Position numbers and translations under genes: made by a program. A DNA stretch of 14,344 nucleotides from CAZMUD01 sp964569715 (GTDB lineage: Bacteria; Chloroflexota; Dehalococcoidia; Dehalococcoidales; UBA2162): the NCBI GenBank assembly GCA_964569715.1, contig CAZMUD010000027.1:1-14344 (forward strand), in the 5' to 3' direction. Within the stretch, counting starts at the first letter, position 1. Every line of letters starts with the position of its first letter. Shown here piece after piece: positions 1 through 6,771 of this stretch. The notes beneath the pieces are model-generated. The model was given only the letters and a program-made list of their open reading frames with translations, made no database searches and had not been told where the DNA came from.

Positions 1-947
1 AAGCGAGCGGCAACAGCATCAAACCAGCCACAGCTCCGAGGTCGACCGGTAACAGTGCCATACTCATAACCCCGTTCCCTAATCAGGCTGCCAGTTTCAT
101 CCTTCAGTTCAGTAGGGAATGGGCCAGCACCAATTCTAGTGCAGTAAGCCTTGAACACACCCAGAACAGCGTTAATTCTGGTAGGACCCACCCCGGCACC
201 CACACAGCCTTGCCCCGCCAGAGGTGAAGAAGAAGTAGTATAAGGATAGGTGCCAAAATCGGGGTCAAGCAAAGTCCCCTGCGCCCCTTCTAATAGAACC
301 ACCTCGTCCCTGTTCAGCGCTTCCTCCACCATTATCGTTGTCTCCCGAATATGAGGAGCCAGACGCTCAGCGTATTGACAATACTGCTTGTATATCTCAT
401 CCAATAATAGAGGCTGGACTCCATAGACCTTGGTCAGAATGGTGTTCTTGTAGTCAAGTATAGCACGAAGTCGCTCCAGCAATGCTTTCTTATCCAAGAG
501 GTCACCGGTTCTAATACCCAACCTGGCTACTTTATCAGCAAACACGGGACCTATCCCCCTGCGGGTTGTGCCTATTGCCTTGCCGCCCCGCGCTTCCTCC
601 TCCAGGCCGTCAAGCAGGATATGATAGGGCATAATCAAGTGAGCCCGGTCACTGATAAATAGACGGCTAGTATCCACACCACGCTGGTTAAGCAGGTTTA
701 TCTCTTCAATTAGCACCGCCGGATTAATCACCACCCCATTACCGATAATACAATCAGTCTGGGGAGAAAAAATACCGGAAGGGACAAGACGCAGCTTAAA
801 CTCACCAAAGGGATTAACTACAGTATGCCCGGCATTATCACCACCGGAGAAACGCACTACCAGCCCTGCTCTTTCAGCAAGCAGGTCAACCACCTTACCC
901 TTCCCCTCATCCCCCCACTGAGCTCCAATAACAGCAATAATCGGCAT
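1..947 (-). CDS. purA: Adenylosuccinate synthetase (5' part; C-terminus off the left edge)
   Basis: Catalyses the GTP-dependent joining of IMP and aspartate to adenylosuccinate, the first committed step from IMP to AMP, in the cytosol. I translated the frame by hand; 315 codons are present. It opens MPIIAVIGAQWGDEGKGK, where GDEGKGK (residues 12-18) is the phosphate-binding loop with the catalytic Asp13. GGDNAGHT follows at 35-42 (His41 is the family's second catalytic residue). Further on are the TTRRGIGP, EGAQGTLLD and TGRPRSCGWFDAV segments, all in family order. Bacterial PurA is about 425-430 residues, so roughly the last 110 are outside the window. The ATG at 947 has a strong Shine-Dalgarno (TAGGAGGGG, 952-960) five to six bases upstream. 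It lies 21 bases after the phosphatidyltransferase stop, so it is probably the last visible member of the same transcript. No base-level damage is seen. Confidence 0.97.
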   Translation of the reverse strand, partial: MPIIAVIGAQWGDEGKGKVVDLLAERAGLVVRFSGGDNAGHTVVNPFGEFKLRLVPSGIFSPQTDCIIGNGVVINPAVLIEEINLLNQRGVDTSRLFISDRAHLIMPYHILLDGLEEEARGGKAIGTTRRGIGPVFADKVARLGIRTGDLLDKKALLERLRAILDYKNTILTKVYGVQPLLLDEIYKQYCQYAERLAPHIRETTIMVEEALNRDEVVLLEGAQGTLLDPDFGTYPYTTSSSPLAGQGCVGAGVGPTRINAVLGVFKAYCTRIGAGPFPTELKDETGSLIRERGYEYGTVTGRPRSCGWFDAVAAR

Positions 948-968
948 TATTCCCCTCCTAAAAGCCAA

Positions 969-1616
969 CTAATTTTTCGTCTGTCGCCACACATAAAGTA
1001 GCCTCTGGGTAACTGTGATAAAACTAAATACCACTATAATAGCTAAGGCAGTAATTAAGGCATAATCAATTTGGCTCAGCAAAAGGCCCAGCGCCAGCAC
1101 AACTACCCTCTCCGCCCGAGTAAATAATCCCACCTGGCACTCCAGGCCTAAGGACTCCGCCCTGGCTCTGATATAGCTCACCAGTAGTGAACTGGGCAGA
1201 GCAACACCAGCAAGTAAGATTCCGACAATGAATCCTCCTCTAGCATACAGCACTAAAATGCCGAGCAGCACTACTGCCTCAGCTAAGCGGTCGAGTGTAG
1301 AGTCAAGGACAGCACCAAACTGGGTAGTCCGGTTAGTGCTGCGAGCCAGTGCCCCATCCAGGATATCAAAAAAACCAGCAATAAGCACCACAAAACCAGC
1401 GGCAAAAAGATGTTCGGTGATAATAAGTGCCGCAGCGCCGAGAGTTAACAAAAAGCCAAACCAGCTTACGGCATTAGGTGCTATAGGTGTCTTAGCTAAA
1501 AGTCGAACCACTGGTTGGGTAAGGTAATAGGCTATGGTTTTACGGGCTTCGGATAATTTTGCCACTGAACATCGTTTTTCTGAAACAATACTATGATTAT
1601 CCAAGCAGTCTTCCAC
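969..1616 (-). CDS. CDP-alcohol phosphatidyltransferase, probably phosphatidylinositol-phosphate synthase
   Basis: Integral membrane enzyme that transfers a phosphatidyl group from CDP-diacylglycerol to an alcohol phosphate. The family signature D-G-x2-A-R-x8-G-x3-D-x3-D is perfect at residues 87-109 (Asp87, Asp105 and Asp109 are among the metal ligands and catalytic residues). Several hydrophobic helices surround it (about 50-83, 112-149, 170-203). The later segment SYIRARAESLG...VGLFTRAER (147-170) resembles phosphatidylinositol-phosphate and archaetidylinositol-phosphate synthases. Those use inositol 1-phosphate, which is just what the gene two places upstream makes, so I prefer this to glycerol phosphate (PgsA). 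The start used is GTG at 1616, which has little Shine-Dalgarno. An in-frame GTG at 1565 would remove 17 poorly typical residues and begin MAKLSEARK, and may be the true start. The gap after the glycosyltransferase stop is 28 bases. Confidence 0.85.
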   Translation of the reverse strand: MEDCLDNHSIVSEKRCSVAKLSEARKTIAYYLTQPVVRLLAKTPIAPNAVSWFGFLLTLGAAALIITEHLFAAGFVVLIAGFFDILDGALARSTNRTTQFGAVLDSTLDRLAEAVVLLGILVLYARGGFIVGILLAGVALPSSLLVSYIRARAESLGLECQVGLFTRAERVVVLALGLLLSQIDYALITALAIIVVFSFITVTQRLLYVWRQTKN

Positions 1617-1644
1617 TTCTTATTACTTAAACTGATTCTCGCAA

Positions 1645-2781
1645 TCACTTTTTCTGAGGGCATTCACTAAGCACTCTAGCGTAGTAATCAAACACTCTTT
1701 GGGCAACATGTTCCCAGCTATACTCCCCGGCTTTAAGTCTCCCCCTGGCTCCCATTTGCTGCCGGAGTGTTCCGTCACTCATAACAGAAATTAGAGCCTG
1801 GGCTAACCTTCTACTATCTTTTGGTGGCACCAACAACCCCTCTTCACCATGAGTTACCACGCTGGCATAACCATCTATATTGGTGGCAACAATTGGTTTA
1901 CCTGCAGCCATAGCCTCCAGTAAAACAATGCCAAAGCTTTCCCGGCTCGTGGCTGGAGCACAAAAAACATCGGCAGTCTTATAATAGCGGGGTAATTCGG
2001 CATAGGGGGCATAGCCAACAAAAACAACATCCTTTAAACCATGCCGCATAACCCACTTCTCATACTTTTTGCGGGGCCTGGTGCCAGGACCCACCACAAT
2101 AAGTCGCGAGTCAGGGATTTCCCGTTTAACCCGCTGATACGCTTTGATTAGATAATTCACGCCTTTGCGGCTTTCTAAACGCCCGACAAATAGAATATTC
2201 TGTTTCCCGTCACAGAATTCCTCGATTGGAGCTACATCGGGAGAGAAGTGCTCTAAATCAATACCGTTGGGAATAATATTATAGTATCCAGGGACATGTT
2301 TAACGGCAAACTCCATAGCTGGTTTTGACACGGCAATCTTGCCGTCAAGCTTGCGAGCCCGCCTATTCAACATTATGGTAGTAACAGGTCTACCAAAATT
2401 ATAACCAGGTCTACCATTACAAGCATGAAAGGTGCCTATATTTGGCACATTTGAAAACCGAAGCACAGCACTGCATAGCATAGGCATAAAGGGTTCATGG
2501 AGGTGAACAATATCAAACTTCTCTTCGCTGAGAACAGCTTTTATTGTGGAAGCCAGTCTAAGTGATATTGTAATACGACAGATTGAACCGCTCAGAGGAA
2601 TAGGGCGAGGTTTGCCGATGGGAATAAATCTATCATCAAAAGTAGAGACTGCCTGAGATGCAGGGCCAATGACCTTCACCTCATGGCCCATCCGGGTAAA
2701 TTGACGCTCCAGTGATGAAATATGATTGGTAACACCACCTGGGTAAGCAAAGTCGTAAGGGGAGACCAATGCTATCTTCAT
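1645..2781 (-). CDS. GT4 glycosyltransferase, PimA-like (phosphatidylinositol mannosyltransferase candidate)
   Basis: A 378-residue GT-B glycosyltransferase of family GT4. The N-terminal acceptor half has PGGVTNH at 14-20, a GPAS segment at 39-42, PIPLSGS at 60-66, HLHEP at 93-97 and GTFHA at 116-120. The C-terminal nucleotide-sugar half has FVGRLESRKG at 198-207 and the EX7E motif (Glu281...Glu289 in ESFGIVLLEA). This order and wording closely recall mycobacterial PimA, which adds mannose from GDP-mannose to phosphatidylinositol at the inner face of the membrane. The neighbours (inositol-1-phosphate synthase upstream, inositol-type phosphatidyltransferase downstream) support an inositol-lipid acceptor. 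The sugar donor cannot be read from sequence. No signal peptide is seen; attachment would be peripheral. ATG start at 2781 with a weak AGCAGGT upstream. A general GT4 enzyme of another glycolipid is the alternative. Confidence 0.85.
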   Translation of the reverse strand: MKIALVSPYDFAYPGGVTNHISSLERQFTRMGHEVKVIGPASQAVSTFDDRFIPIGKPRPIPLSGSICRITISLRLASTIKAVLSEEKFDIVHLHEPFMPMLCSAVLRFSNVPNIGTFHACNGRPGYNFGRPVTTIMLNRRARKLDGKIAVSKPAMEFAVKHVPGYYNIIPNGIDLEHFSPDVAPIEEFCDGKQNILFVGRLESRKGVNYLIKAYQRVKREIPDSRLIVVGPGTRPRKKYEKWVMRHGLKDVVFVGYAPYAELPRYYKTADVFCAPATSRESFGIVLLEAMAAGKPIVATNIDGYASVVTHGEEGLLVPPKDSRRLAQALISVMSDGTLRQQMGARGRLKAGEYSWEHVAQRVFDYYARVLSECPQKK

Positions 2782-2815
2782 TACCTGCTTTAACCGCGCT
2801 GAACAACGTGGTTCT

Positions 2816-3940
2816 TCAACGCTTTAATTTATTCAGCTTCTCCTTTAGAGGAGGGCTTATCTCTTCACCCTGATTAGCCGCAATGAACTCTTCCACCATC
2901 CGGCGAGCTTCATCATCTGTATACTGGACAGGTGGTGATTTCATAAAGTAGGCTGAGGGAGCTATCAGTGTCCCTTTCAGTCCCTGCTCTAAGGCAAGCT
3001 TACAGCACCTGATAGCATCAATAACCACCCCGGCTGAGTTAGGGCTATCCCACACCTCAAGTTTTAGCTCCAGGTTCAACGGAACATCGCCAAAAGCCTG
3101 CCCTTCCATCTTAATATGGCAAAACTTGCGGTCAGTCAGCCAGGGAACATAATCGCTAGGACCAACATGGATATTTTCCGGGTCAAGTTTGTAATCTAGC
3201 TGAGAGGTAACCGCAGTAGTTTTAGATATTTTCTTAGACTCAAGCCGTTCCCGCTCTAACATATTAAGGAAGTCGGTGTTACCACCAAAGTTCAATTGAT
3301 AGGTCCGCTCCAGTTTAACTCCACGGTCTCCAAACAGCCTGGTAAGCACGCGATGGACAATAGTAGCCCCAACCTGAGATTTTACATCGTCCCCAATAAT
3401 TGGGAGACCTTTTTCAATAAAGCGCTCCTGCCAGTACTTCTCACGAGCAATAAAAACAGGGATACAGTTGATAAAGCCACACCCGGCTTCCAGCACCTGC
3501 TCAATATACCACTTGGTTGCCCCTTCGCTGCCCACCGGCAGATAGCTAATCACCACATCAGTTTGCGTTTCCTTAAGAACTTTAACTATATCAACCGTGG
3601 GTCCGGGTGCTTTCTCTATTATTTGAGACAAATACTTACCCAGACCATCGTGAGTCATGCCCCGCTGAACTATAACTCCTGTAGTCGGCACATCGGCGAA
3701 TTTGAAGGTATTATTGGGCGAAGTAAAAATTGCCTCTGCCAAGTCTTTACCAACCTTGTTCTTATCAACGTCAAAAGCAGCCACAAAATTGATATCACTT
3801 ATGTGATATCCCCCTAGATTAACATGCATAATTCCAGGCACGAACTCGGTCTCTTTCGCCTTCTCATAGTAGCTTACACCCTGAATTAGTGATGAAGCAC
3901 AGTTGCCTACTCCTATTATGGCTACATTTATACTATCCAA
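2816..3940 (-). CDS. ino1: Inositol-1-phosphate synthase (myo-inositol-3-phosphate synthase family)
   Basis: NAD-dependent cyclisation of glucose 6-phosphate to 1L-myo-inositol 1-phosphate, the entry to inositol lipids. At 374 residues it matches the short actinobacterial/archaeal type (about 360-390), not the eukaryotic form of over 500. Visible motifs are the dinucleotide-binding GVGNCASS (10-17), VPGIMH (34-39), DDVKSQVGAT (184-193), NFGGNTDFLNM (217-227) and WDSPNSAGVVIDAIRC (297-312), in the usual order. The start is TTG at 3940. The same frame has a TGA two codons upstream, no ATG or GTG lies close downstream, and AGGAGGG sits about 11 bases before the TTG. It is the first gene of a run with the PimA-like transferase (34-base gap) and the phosphatidyltransferase, so its product very likely supplies the head group for the lipid made two genes later. 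Confidence 0.95.
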   Translation of the reverse strand: MDSINVAIIGVGNCASSLIQGVSYYEKAKETEFVPGIMHVNLGGYHISDINFVAAFDVDKNKVGKDLAEAIFTSPNNTFKFADVPTTGVIVQRGMTHDGLGKYLSQIIEKAPGPTVDIVKVLKETQTDVVISYLPVGSEGATKWYIEQVLEAGCGFINCIPVFIAREKYWQERFIEKGLPIIGDDVKSQVGATIVHRVLTRLFGDRGVKLERTYQLNFGGNTDFLNMLERERLESKKISKTTAVTSQLDYKLDPENIHVGPSDYVPWLTDRKFCHIKMEGQAFGDVPLNLELKLEVWDSPNSAGVVIDAIRCCKLALEQGLKGTLIAPSAYFMKSPPVQYTDDEARRMVEEFIAANQGEEISPPLKEKLNKLKR

Positions 3941-4245
3941 TGCTCAACCGCCCTCCTTCTAGCATCAGAAAATCTACTAATACTAACATAGAAGCTTTTT
4001 CAAGCTATGTCATTCTAAAATATTAAATCTCCAAAGAGGCACATATTAAGACAGCTCAGCCCTCCCCGGTATAGAACTCATCTTCCGCCACAAGCCTTCA
4101 CTGAAACCGCCAAAAGGGTAAATAAACTGGAGGCATGTATCCCACAGTGAACAACCTGTCAGACCATTGAAAAACACTTGGACTTAACACAGTAGCTATC
4201 TAACGAGATGCACCACCACACCAGCACTGTGGAATCGAGTACTAG
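3941..4245. other. Non-coding stretch between the zinc-ribbon gene and ino1
   Basis: About 305 bases with no convincing reading frame, tRNA or terminator. On the minus strand, upstream of ino1, there is a weak TTGAAA followed by TATTAG 15 bases later (a poor promoter candidate). It lies in an imperfect inverted repeat at about 3988-4010 (CATA...GCTT/AAGC...TATG on the plus strand). An 8-base inverted repeat, CCACAGTG at 4142-4149 and CACTGTGG at 4225-4232, encloses 75 bases just after the zinc-ribbon stop. It may be chance. Part of the stretch is presumably the ino1 leader. Confidence 0.5.
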
Positions 4246-4389
4246 CTAGCTTTTACCGATTCTAAATACCTTGGTCCCACACGTAGGACAGACCCCCCGC
4301 GTAGCCGGTCTCCCATTCTTAAGAGTAACCCGCTCTGCGTTTTTCACCTCCACCTTCTTTCTGCACTTAAAACAATATGCCTGCGTCAC
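4246..4389 (-). CDS. Small zinc-ribbon protein, DUF5679 family
   Basis: A 47-residue protein read by hand from GTG at 4389 to TAG at 4246-4248. It begins MTQAYCFKCRKKVEVKNAER and ends KVFRIGKS. Cys6 and Cys9 form one CxxC knuckle and Cys34 and Cys37 (VCPTCG) the other, so it should bind one zinc ion. Between them is VTLKNGRPATRG, which together with the FRIGKS end is the pattern I recognise as DUF5679, a family of very small proteins in Chloroflexota and some actinobacteria without an assigned function. A strong Shine-Dalgarno (GGAGGTG, 4394-4400) is six bases before the GTG, and a clear promoter lies at 4418-4447. So it is a real gene with its own start of transcription, not a shadow. A nucleic-acid or ribosome partner would be usual for such a ribbon, but nothing here shows it. 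Confidence 0.88.
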   Translation of the reverse strand: MTQAYCFKCRKKVEVKNAERVTLKNGRPATRGVCPTCGTKVFRIGKS

Positions 4390-4417
4390 TTTTCACCTCC
4401 CTTTCAACACTAGCTGG

Positions 4418-4447
4418 ACTATATCCCTATTATATGCAAGCTGTCAA
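4418..4447 (-). promoter_or_regulatory. Sigma70-like promoter for the DUF5679 gene
   Basis: On the minus strand a perfect -35 TTGACA (4442-4447) is followed after 18 bases by TATAGT (4418-4423), five of six to the -10 consensus. The predicted transcript starts near 4411, about 20 bases before the GTG start. It separates this gene, and possibly ino1 and those after it, from the truB transcript. Confidence 0.75.
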
Positions 4448-4492
4448 GAACTTGCTCACCTTTGTTTACTATTTACCAAAAATTGAATTTAG

Positions 4493-5368
4493 CTAGAGAA
4501 ATACCTTCTCCGGTTGCCATTGTCCTTTTTCAGAGTTGAAGCGTAGCACACCTAAGAACCGCCCGTCAAGGGCATAGGCACGGCAATGGTCTTCAGAAGA
4601 AGACCCCGCTGGCAAGGGGCGCCCATTCCTTATACTCTGTCCGGCATCATCGCTGACAACCATAGCTGCCCAATGCAAAAGCACGCTATCTATGGGATAA
4701 ATAAAGTATTGCCAGTAGCCATAGCGGAAAGCATCCTCAAGCTGAGACACCGAAACTGCGTCCCTTATATCAAAAAGACCGCACCTCAAGCGGATTAGGT
4801 TTTTCAAATAAGCTCCACAACCCAGAGCCTGCCCTAAATCATAAGCTAAGGAACGGATATAGGTACCCTTACCACAAACCACTTCTATAGTGGCTACCGG
4901 TGGCTGCCAGTCGACAAGCTCCAGGCGATGGACTTTAGCCAGTCGGCTTCTCCGTTCAACCGTGATGCCAGCTCGTGCCAATTGATAAAGCGGTTTACCT
5001 TGATACTTCACAGCGCTATACATTGGAGGGGTCTGCTGGATTAAACCGCAAAAAGAGGTAAGTGCCGATTCTACCTGGTCCTGGCTAATTCCAGAAGGGT
5101 CCCCCCTCTCAATAATCCGGCCACTGGCATCATAAGTGTCTGTAGTCATACCCAATTCAATCTCAGCCCGATAAGCCTTAGTAGCATCTACCAAAAACTC
5201 AATAACTCGTGTCCCCTGACCGAGGCAAACAGGTAAAACGCCGGTAGCCGCTGGGTCAAGGGTACCGGCGTGCCCAACACGCCGCTCCCCCGTCAGCCGT
5301 TTCACCATAGCCACAATGCTAAAAGAGGTTTCACCCCAAGGCTTATTAATATTTAATATACCATCCAT
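4493..5368 (-). CDS. truB: tRNA pseudouridine(55) synthase
   Basis: Makes pseudouridine 55 in the T-loop of tRNAs. The N-terminal block MDGILNINKPWGETS is followed by GHAGTLDPAATGVLPV, with catalytic Asp38, and later by GKGTYIRSLAYDLG (166-179). All are diagnostic for TruB. It has 291 residues with a C-terminal extension typical of a PUA-like end (…GRPLPAG…RAYALDGRFLGVLRF). I start at ATG 5368 rather than the TTG at 5374 two codons earlier: the Shine-Dalgarno AGCAGGG directly abuts the TTG but is well spaced (about six bases) for the ATG, and the protein then begins in the usual way. It is separated from the HAD gene by a hairpin-rich spacer. A small hairpin (GAGAA/TTCTC) overlaps its last codons, but no T-run follows, so no terminator is called. 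Confidence 0.96.
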   Translation of the reverse strand: MDGILNINKPWGETSFSIVAMVKRLTGERRVGHAGTLDPAATGVLPVCLGQGTRVIEFLVDATKAYRAEIELGMTTDTYDASGRIIERGDPSGISQDQVESALTSFCGLIQQTPPMYSAVKYQGKPLYQLARAGITVERRSRLAKVHRLELVDWQPPVATIEVVCGKGTYIRSLAYDLGQALGCGAYLKNLIRLRCGLFDIRDAVSVSQLEDAFRYGYWQYFIYPIDSVLLHWAAMVVSDDAGQSIRNGRPLPAGSSSEDHCRAYALDGRFLGVLRFNSEKGQWQPEKVFL

Positions 5369-5441
5369 AATCAACCCTGCTCGATTGTTTTATCAACCTC
5401 ACCCCCCATTAAGTTATTATTAGGTAACCCTATCCCCTTTA

Positions 5442-5545
5442 TCCCCTTCCCCTTGATAAGGGGAAGGGGAATTTATATAAGAGAGGCTTCGCCTCTCTTT
5501 AACTCTCCTTCCTAAGGAGAGGGGGAAGTCCTTCCTGTGGAAGGA
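5442..5545. repeat. Cluster of four tight hairpins in the HAD-truB spacer
   Basis: Four inverted repeats lie almost end to end. (1) 5442-5470: a 13-bp perfect stem, TCCCCTTCCCCTT against AAGGGGAAGGGGA, 3-base loop. (2) 5479-5499: a 9-bp stem, AAGAGAGGC against GCCTCTCTT, loop TTC. (3) 5503-5521: an 8-bp stem, CTCTCCTT against AAGGAGAG, loop CCT. (4) 5529-5545: a 7-bp stem, TCCTTCC against GGAAGGA, loop TGT. The sequence is purine on one arm and pyrimidine on the other and unlike the coding DNA around it. It looks like an interspersed palindromic repeat element (REP or small MITE-like). None is followed by a convincing T-run on the minus strand, so a simple terminator is less likely. The rest of the 5369-5599 spacer shows no gene. 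Confidence 0.8.
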
Positions 5546-5599
5546 TAAAAGGTGCGTTAGCCCCTCCCTTACCTACACTCTCCCTTCCCTTTGTCTAGT

Positions 5600-6364
5600 T
5601 CACTCAAGTATCTTAATAAGCTCTGGTAAGCTGTTTATCGTCACCACACCAGTCAGAGTATCCGTTTTGACTGGCGGATATAACGTTTCTTGATCAACAT
5701 CAACTCGAAAGTCTGGTAGCACACCAATGTTATCTGCTTCATCTCGCTGTAAGTATATGGGAAGAATACCAGCAGCACGAGCACCTACGACATCCTCTTC
5801 GGTATCACCCACGTAAACGACTTCTTCTGGTTGAAGCCCCGTTCTTTGGAGAGCTAAGTGAAAAATCCTCGGGTCAGGTTTCTTGATTCCAATGTCACCT
5901 GAGACAACTACCGCCGCGAAAAACTCCTCTAGACCCAACTCACTTACCAGAGCATGCACATACGGGGGATGGTCGAAGTTAGAGATTAAGCCGAGTGTTT
6001 TGTGCGGCTGCAACGCCTCCAGCACCAGGTGACAGTCTGAGTCAAGGAAGGCGTGTTTTTGCCACGCATTTAAAATCGTGGTAGCTGTGTGCTTTATTTC
6101 TACAACCTCCATACTGACATCCAGTTCAGAACACAAAGCCTGGATACGGCGTTCAAAGATAGTTAAGCCATCTTCTCGCTTAGGAGGTTCATCCTTAGAA
6201 AAGAAATGGTCGCAGCTTTCGGCAAAAGTCTCCTTAGGGATTGAAAGTCCATGCTTTTTCAAACATACATAAAACTCTGAAAGCCAATCAGACCATGCGG
6301 CAGAGATATCACCATGAATCAGGAGAGTGCCCCATAGGTCAAAGAAAACGCCGTTAATATTCAT
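5600..6364 (-). CDS. HAD superfamily hydrolase, subfamily IA type
   Basis: A 254-residue Rossmann-fold hydrolase. Motif I is FFDLWGTLL (nucleophile Asp9). Motif II Ser128 is in GLISNFD. Motif III Lys162 is in GIKKPDPRIF. Motif IV is GDTEED (Asp187, Asp191). A helical cap (about 15-115) between motifs I and II marks subfamily I. The second Asp of the normal DxD pair, the general acid in phosphatases, is Trp11 here. DxWGT versions are known in this subfamily, but the change makes a plain phosphatase assignment uncertain; haloacid dehalogenases have Tyr at this place. The substrate cannot be told. ATG at 6364 with a weak ribosome site, 39 bases after rbfA. It interrupts an otherwise translation-related run, so it may simply be carried along. 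Confidence 0.88.
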   Translation of the reverse strand: MNINGVFFDLWGTLLIHGDISAAWSDWLSEFYVCLKKHGLSIPKETFAESCDHFFSKDEPPKREDGLTIFERRIQALCSELDVSMEVVEIKHTATTILNAWQKHAFLDSDCHLVLEALQPHKTLGLISNFDHPPYVHALVSELGLEEFFAAVVVSGDIGIKKPDPRIFHLALQRTGLQPEEVVYVGDTEEDVVGARAAGILPIYLQRDEADNIGVLPDFRVDVDQETLYPPVKTDTLTGVVTINSLPELIKILE

Positions 6365-6403
6365 TTGTTACCCAATTAATAATCATAGCGTATAACTAGG
6401 TTT

Positions 6404-6757
6404 TCAAGTGGTGTCTCTCTGAGTAACCTCGTCAATTCGCTGCGAGAGGTAATCCCCCCGCTCAATAGAATCATCCCAGTGAAAGCTTAGTACCGGGGTA
6501 TACCGTAGCTTCAGACGCTTAGCCAACTCCCTACGGAAAAAACCTGAAGCAGAAGCCAGTACGCTTAGCGTCTCTTGCTTTTCTTCCCCACTACCTATAC
6601 AGCTTATGAACACCTTAGCATATTTCAGGTCAGTAGAGGTGGAAACCTCAGTCACAGCAATAAAATTGCCAAGTCGCGGGTCTTTGACTTGGCGCTGAAG
6701 TAATTGGCTAATTTCCTGGCGAATGAGACTATTCACCCGCTCAATGCGATGTGCCAT
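6404..6757 (-). CDS. rbfA: Ribosome-binding factor A
   Basis: A small KH-fold protein that binds the 30S subunit and helps late 16S rRNA maturation, needed especially in the cold. It has 117 residues, the usual length. It opens MAHRIERVNSLIRQEISQLL, then KDPRLGNFIAVTEVSTSTDLKYAKVFIS (25-52), the core strand-helix pattern of the family, and ends in LRYTPVLSFHWDDSIERGDYLSQRIDEV, where the P-x-L-x-F-x-x-D-x-S segment is characteristic. The ATG at 6757 has a G-rich Shine-Dalgarno (GGGGG, about 6766-6770) and lies 14 bases beyond the infB stop, so the two are co-transcribed. Confidence 0.95.
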   Translation of the reverse strand: MAHRIERVNSLIRQEISQLLQRQVKDPRLGNFIAVTEVSTSTDLKYAKVFISCIGSGEEKQETLSVLASASGFFRRELAKRLKLRYTPVLSFHWDDSIERGDYLSQRIDEVTQRDTT

Positions 6758-6771
6758 AAGTATTTCCCCCC

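Noticed and set aside
3296..3817. 173-codon open frame on the plus strand
   Set aside because: It lies wholly opposite the well-supported inositol-1-phosphate synthase, has no recognisable motif and no ribosome site that I trust.
3961..4245. A tRNA or other stable RNA in the spacer
   Set aside because: No T-loop-like GTTCGAATC segment, no matching acceptor ends and no consistent cloverleaf on either strand.
4271..4486. 71-codon open frame on the plus strand
   Set aside because: It is opposite the DUF5679 gene, which has matching cysteines, a ribosome site and a promoter on the other strand.
5479..5500. Hairpin at 5479-5499 as a simple intrinsic terminator
   Set aside because: On the minus strand, where the flanking genes lie, it is followed by ATATAAATTCC rather than a T-run, and three other hairpins next to it point to a repeat element.
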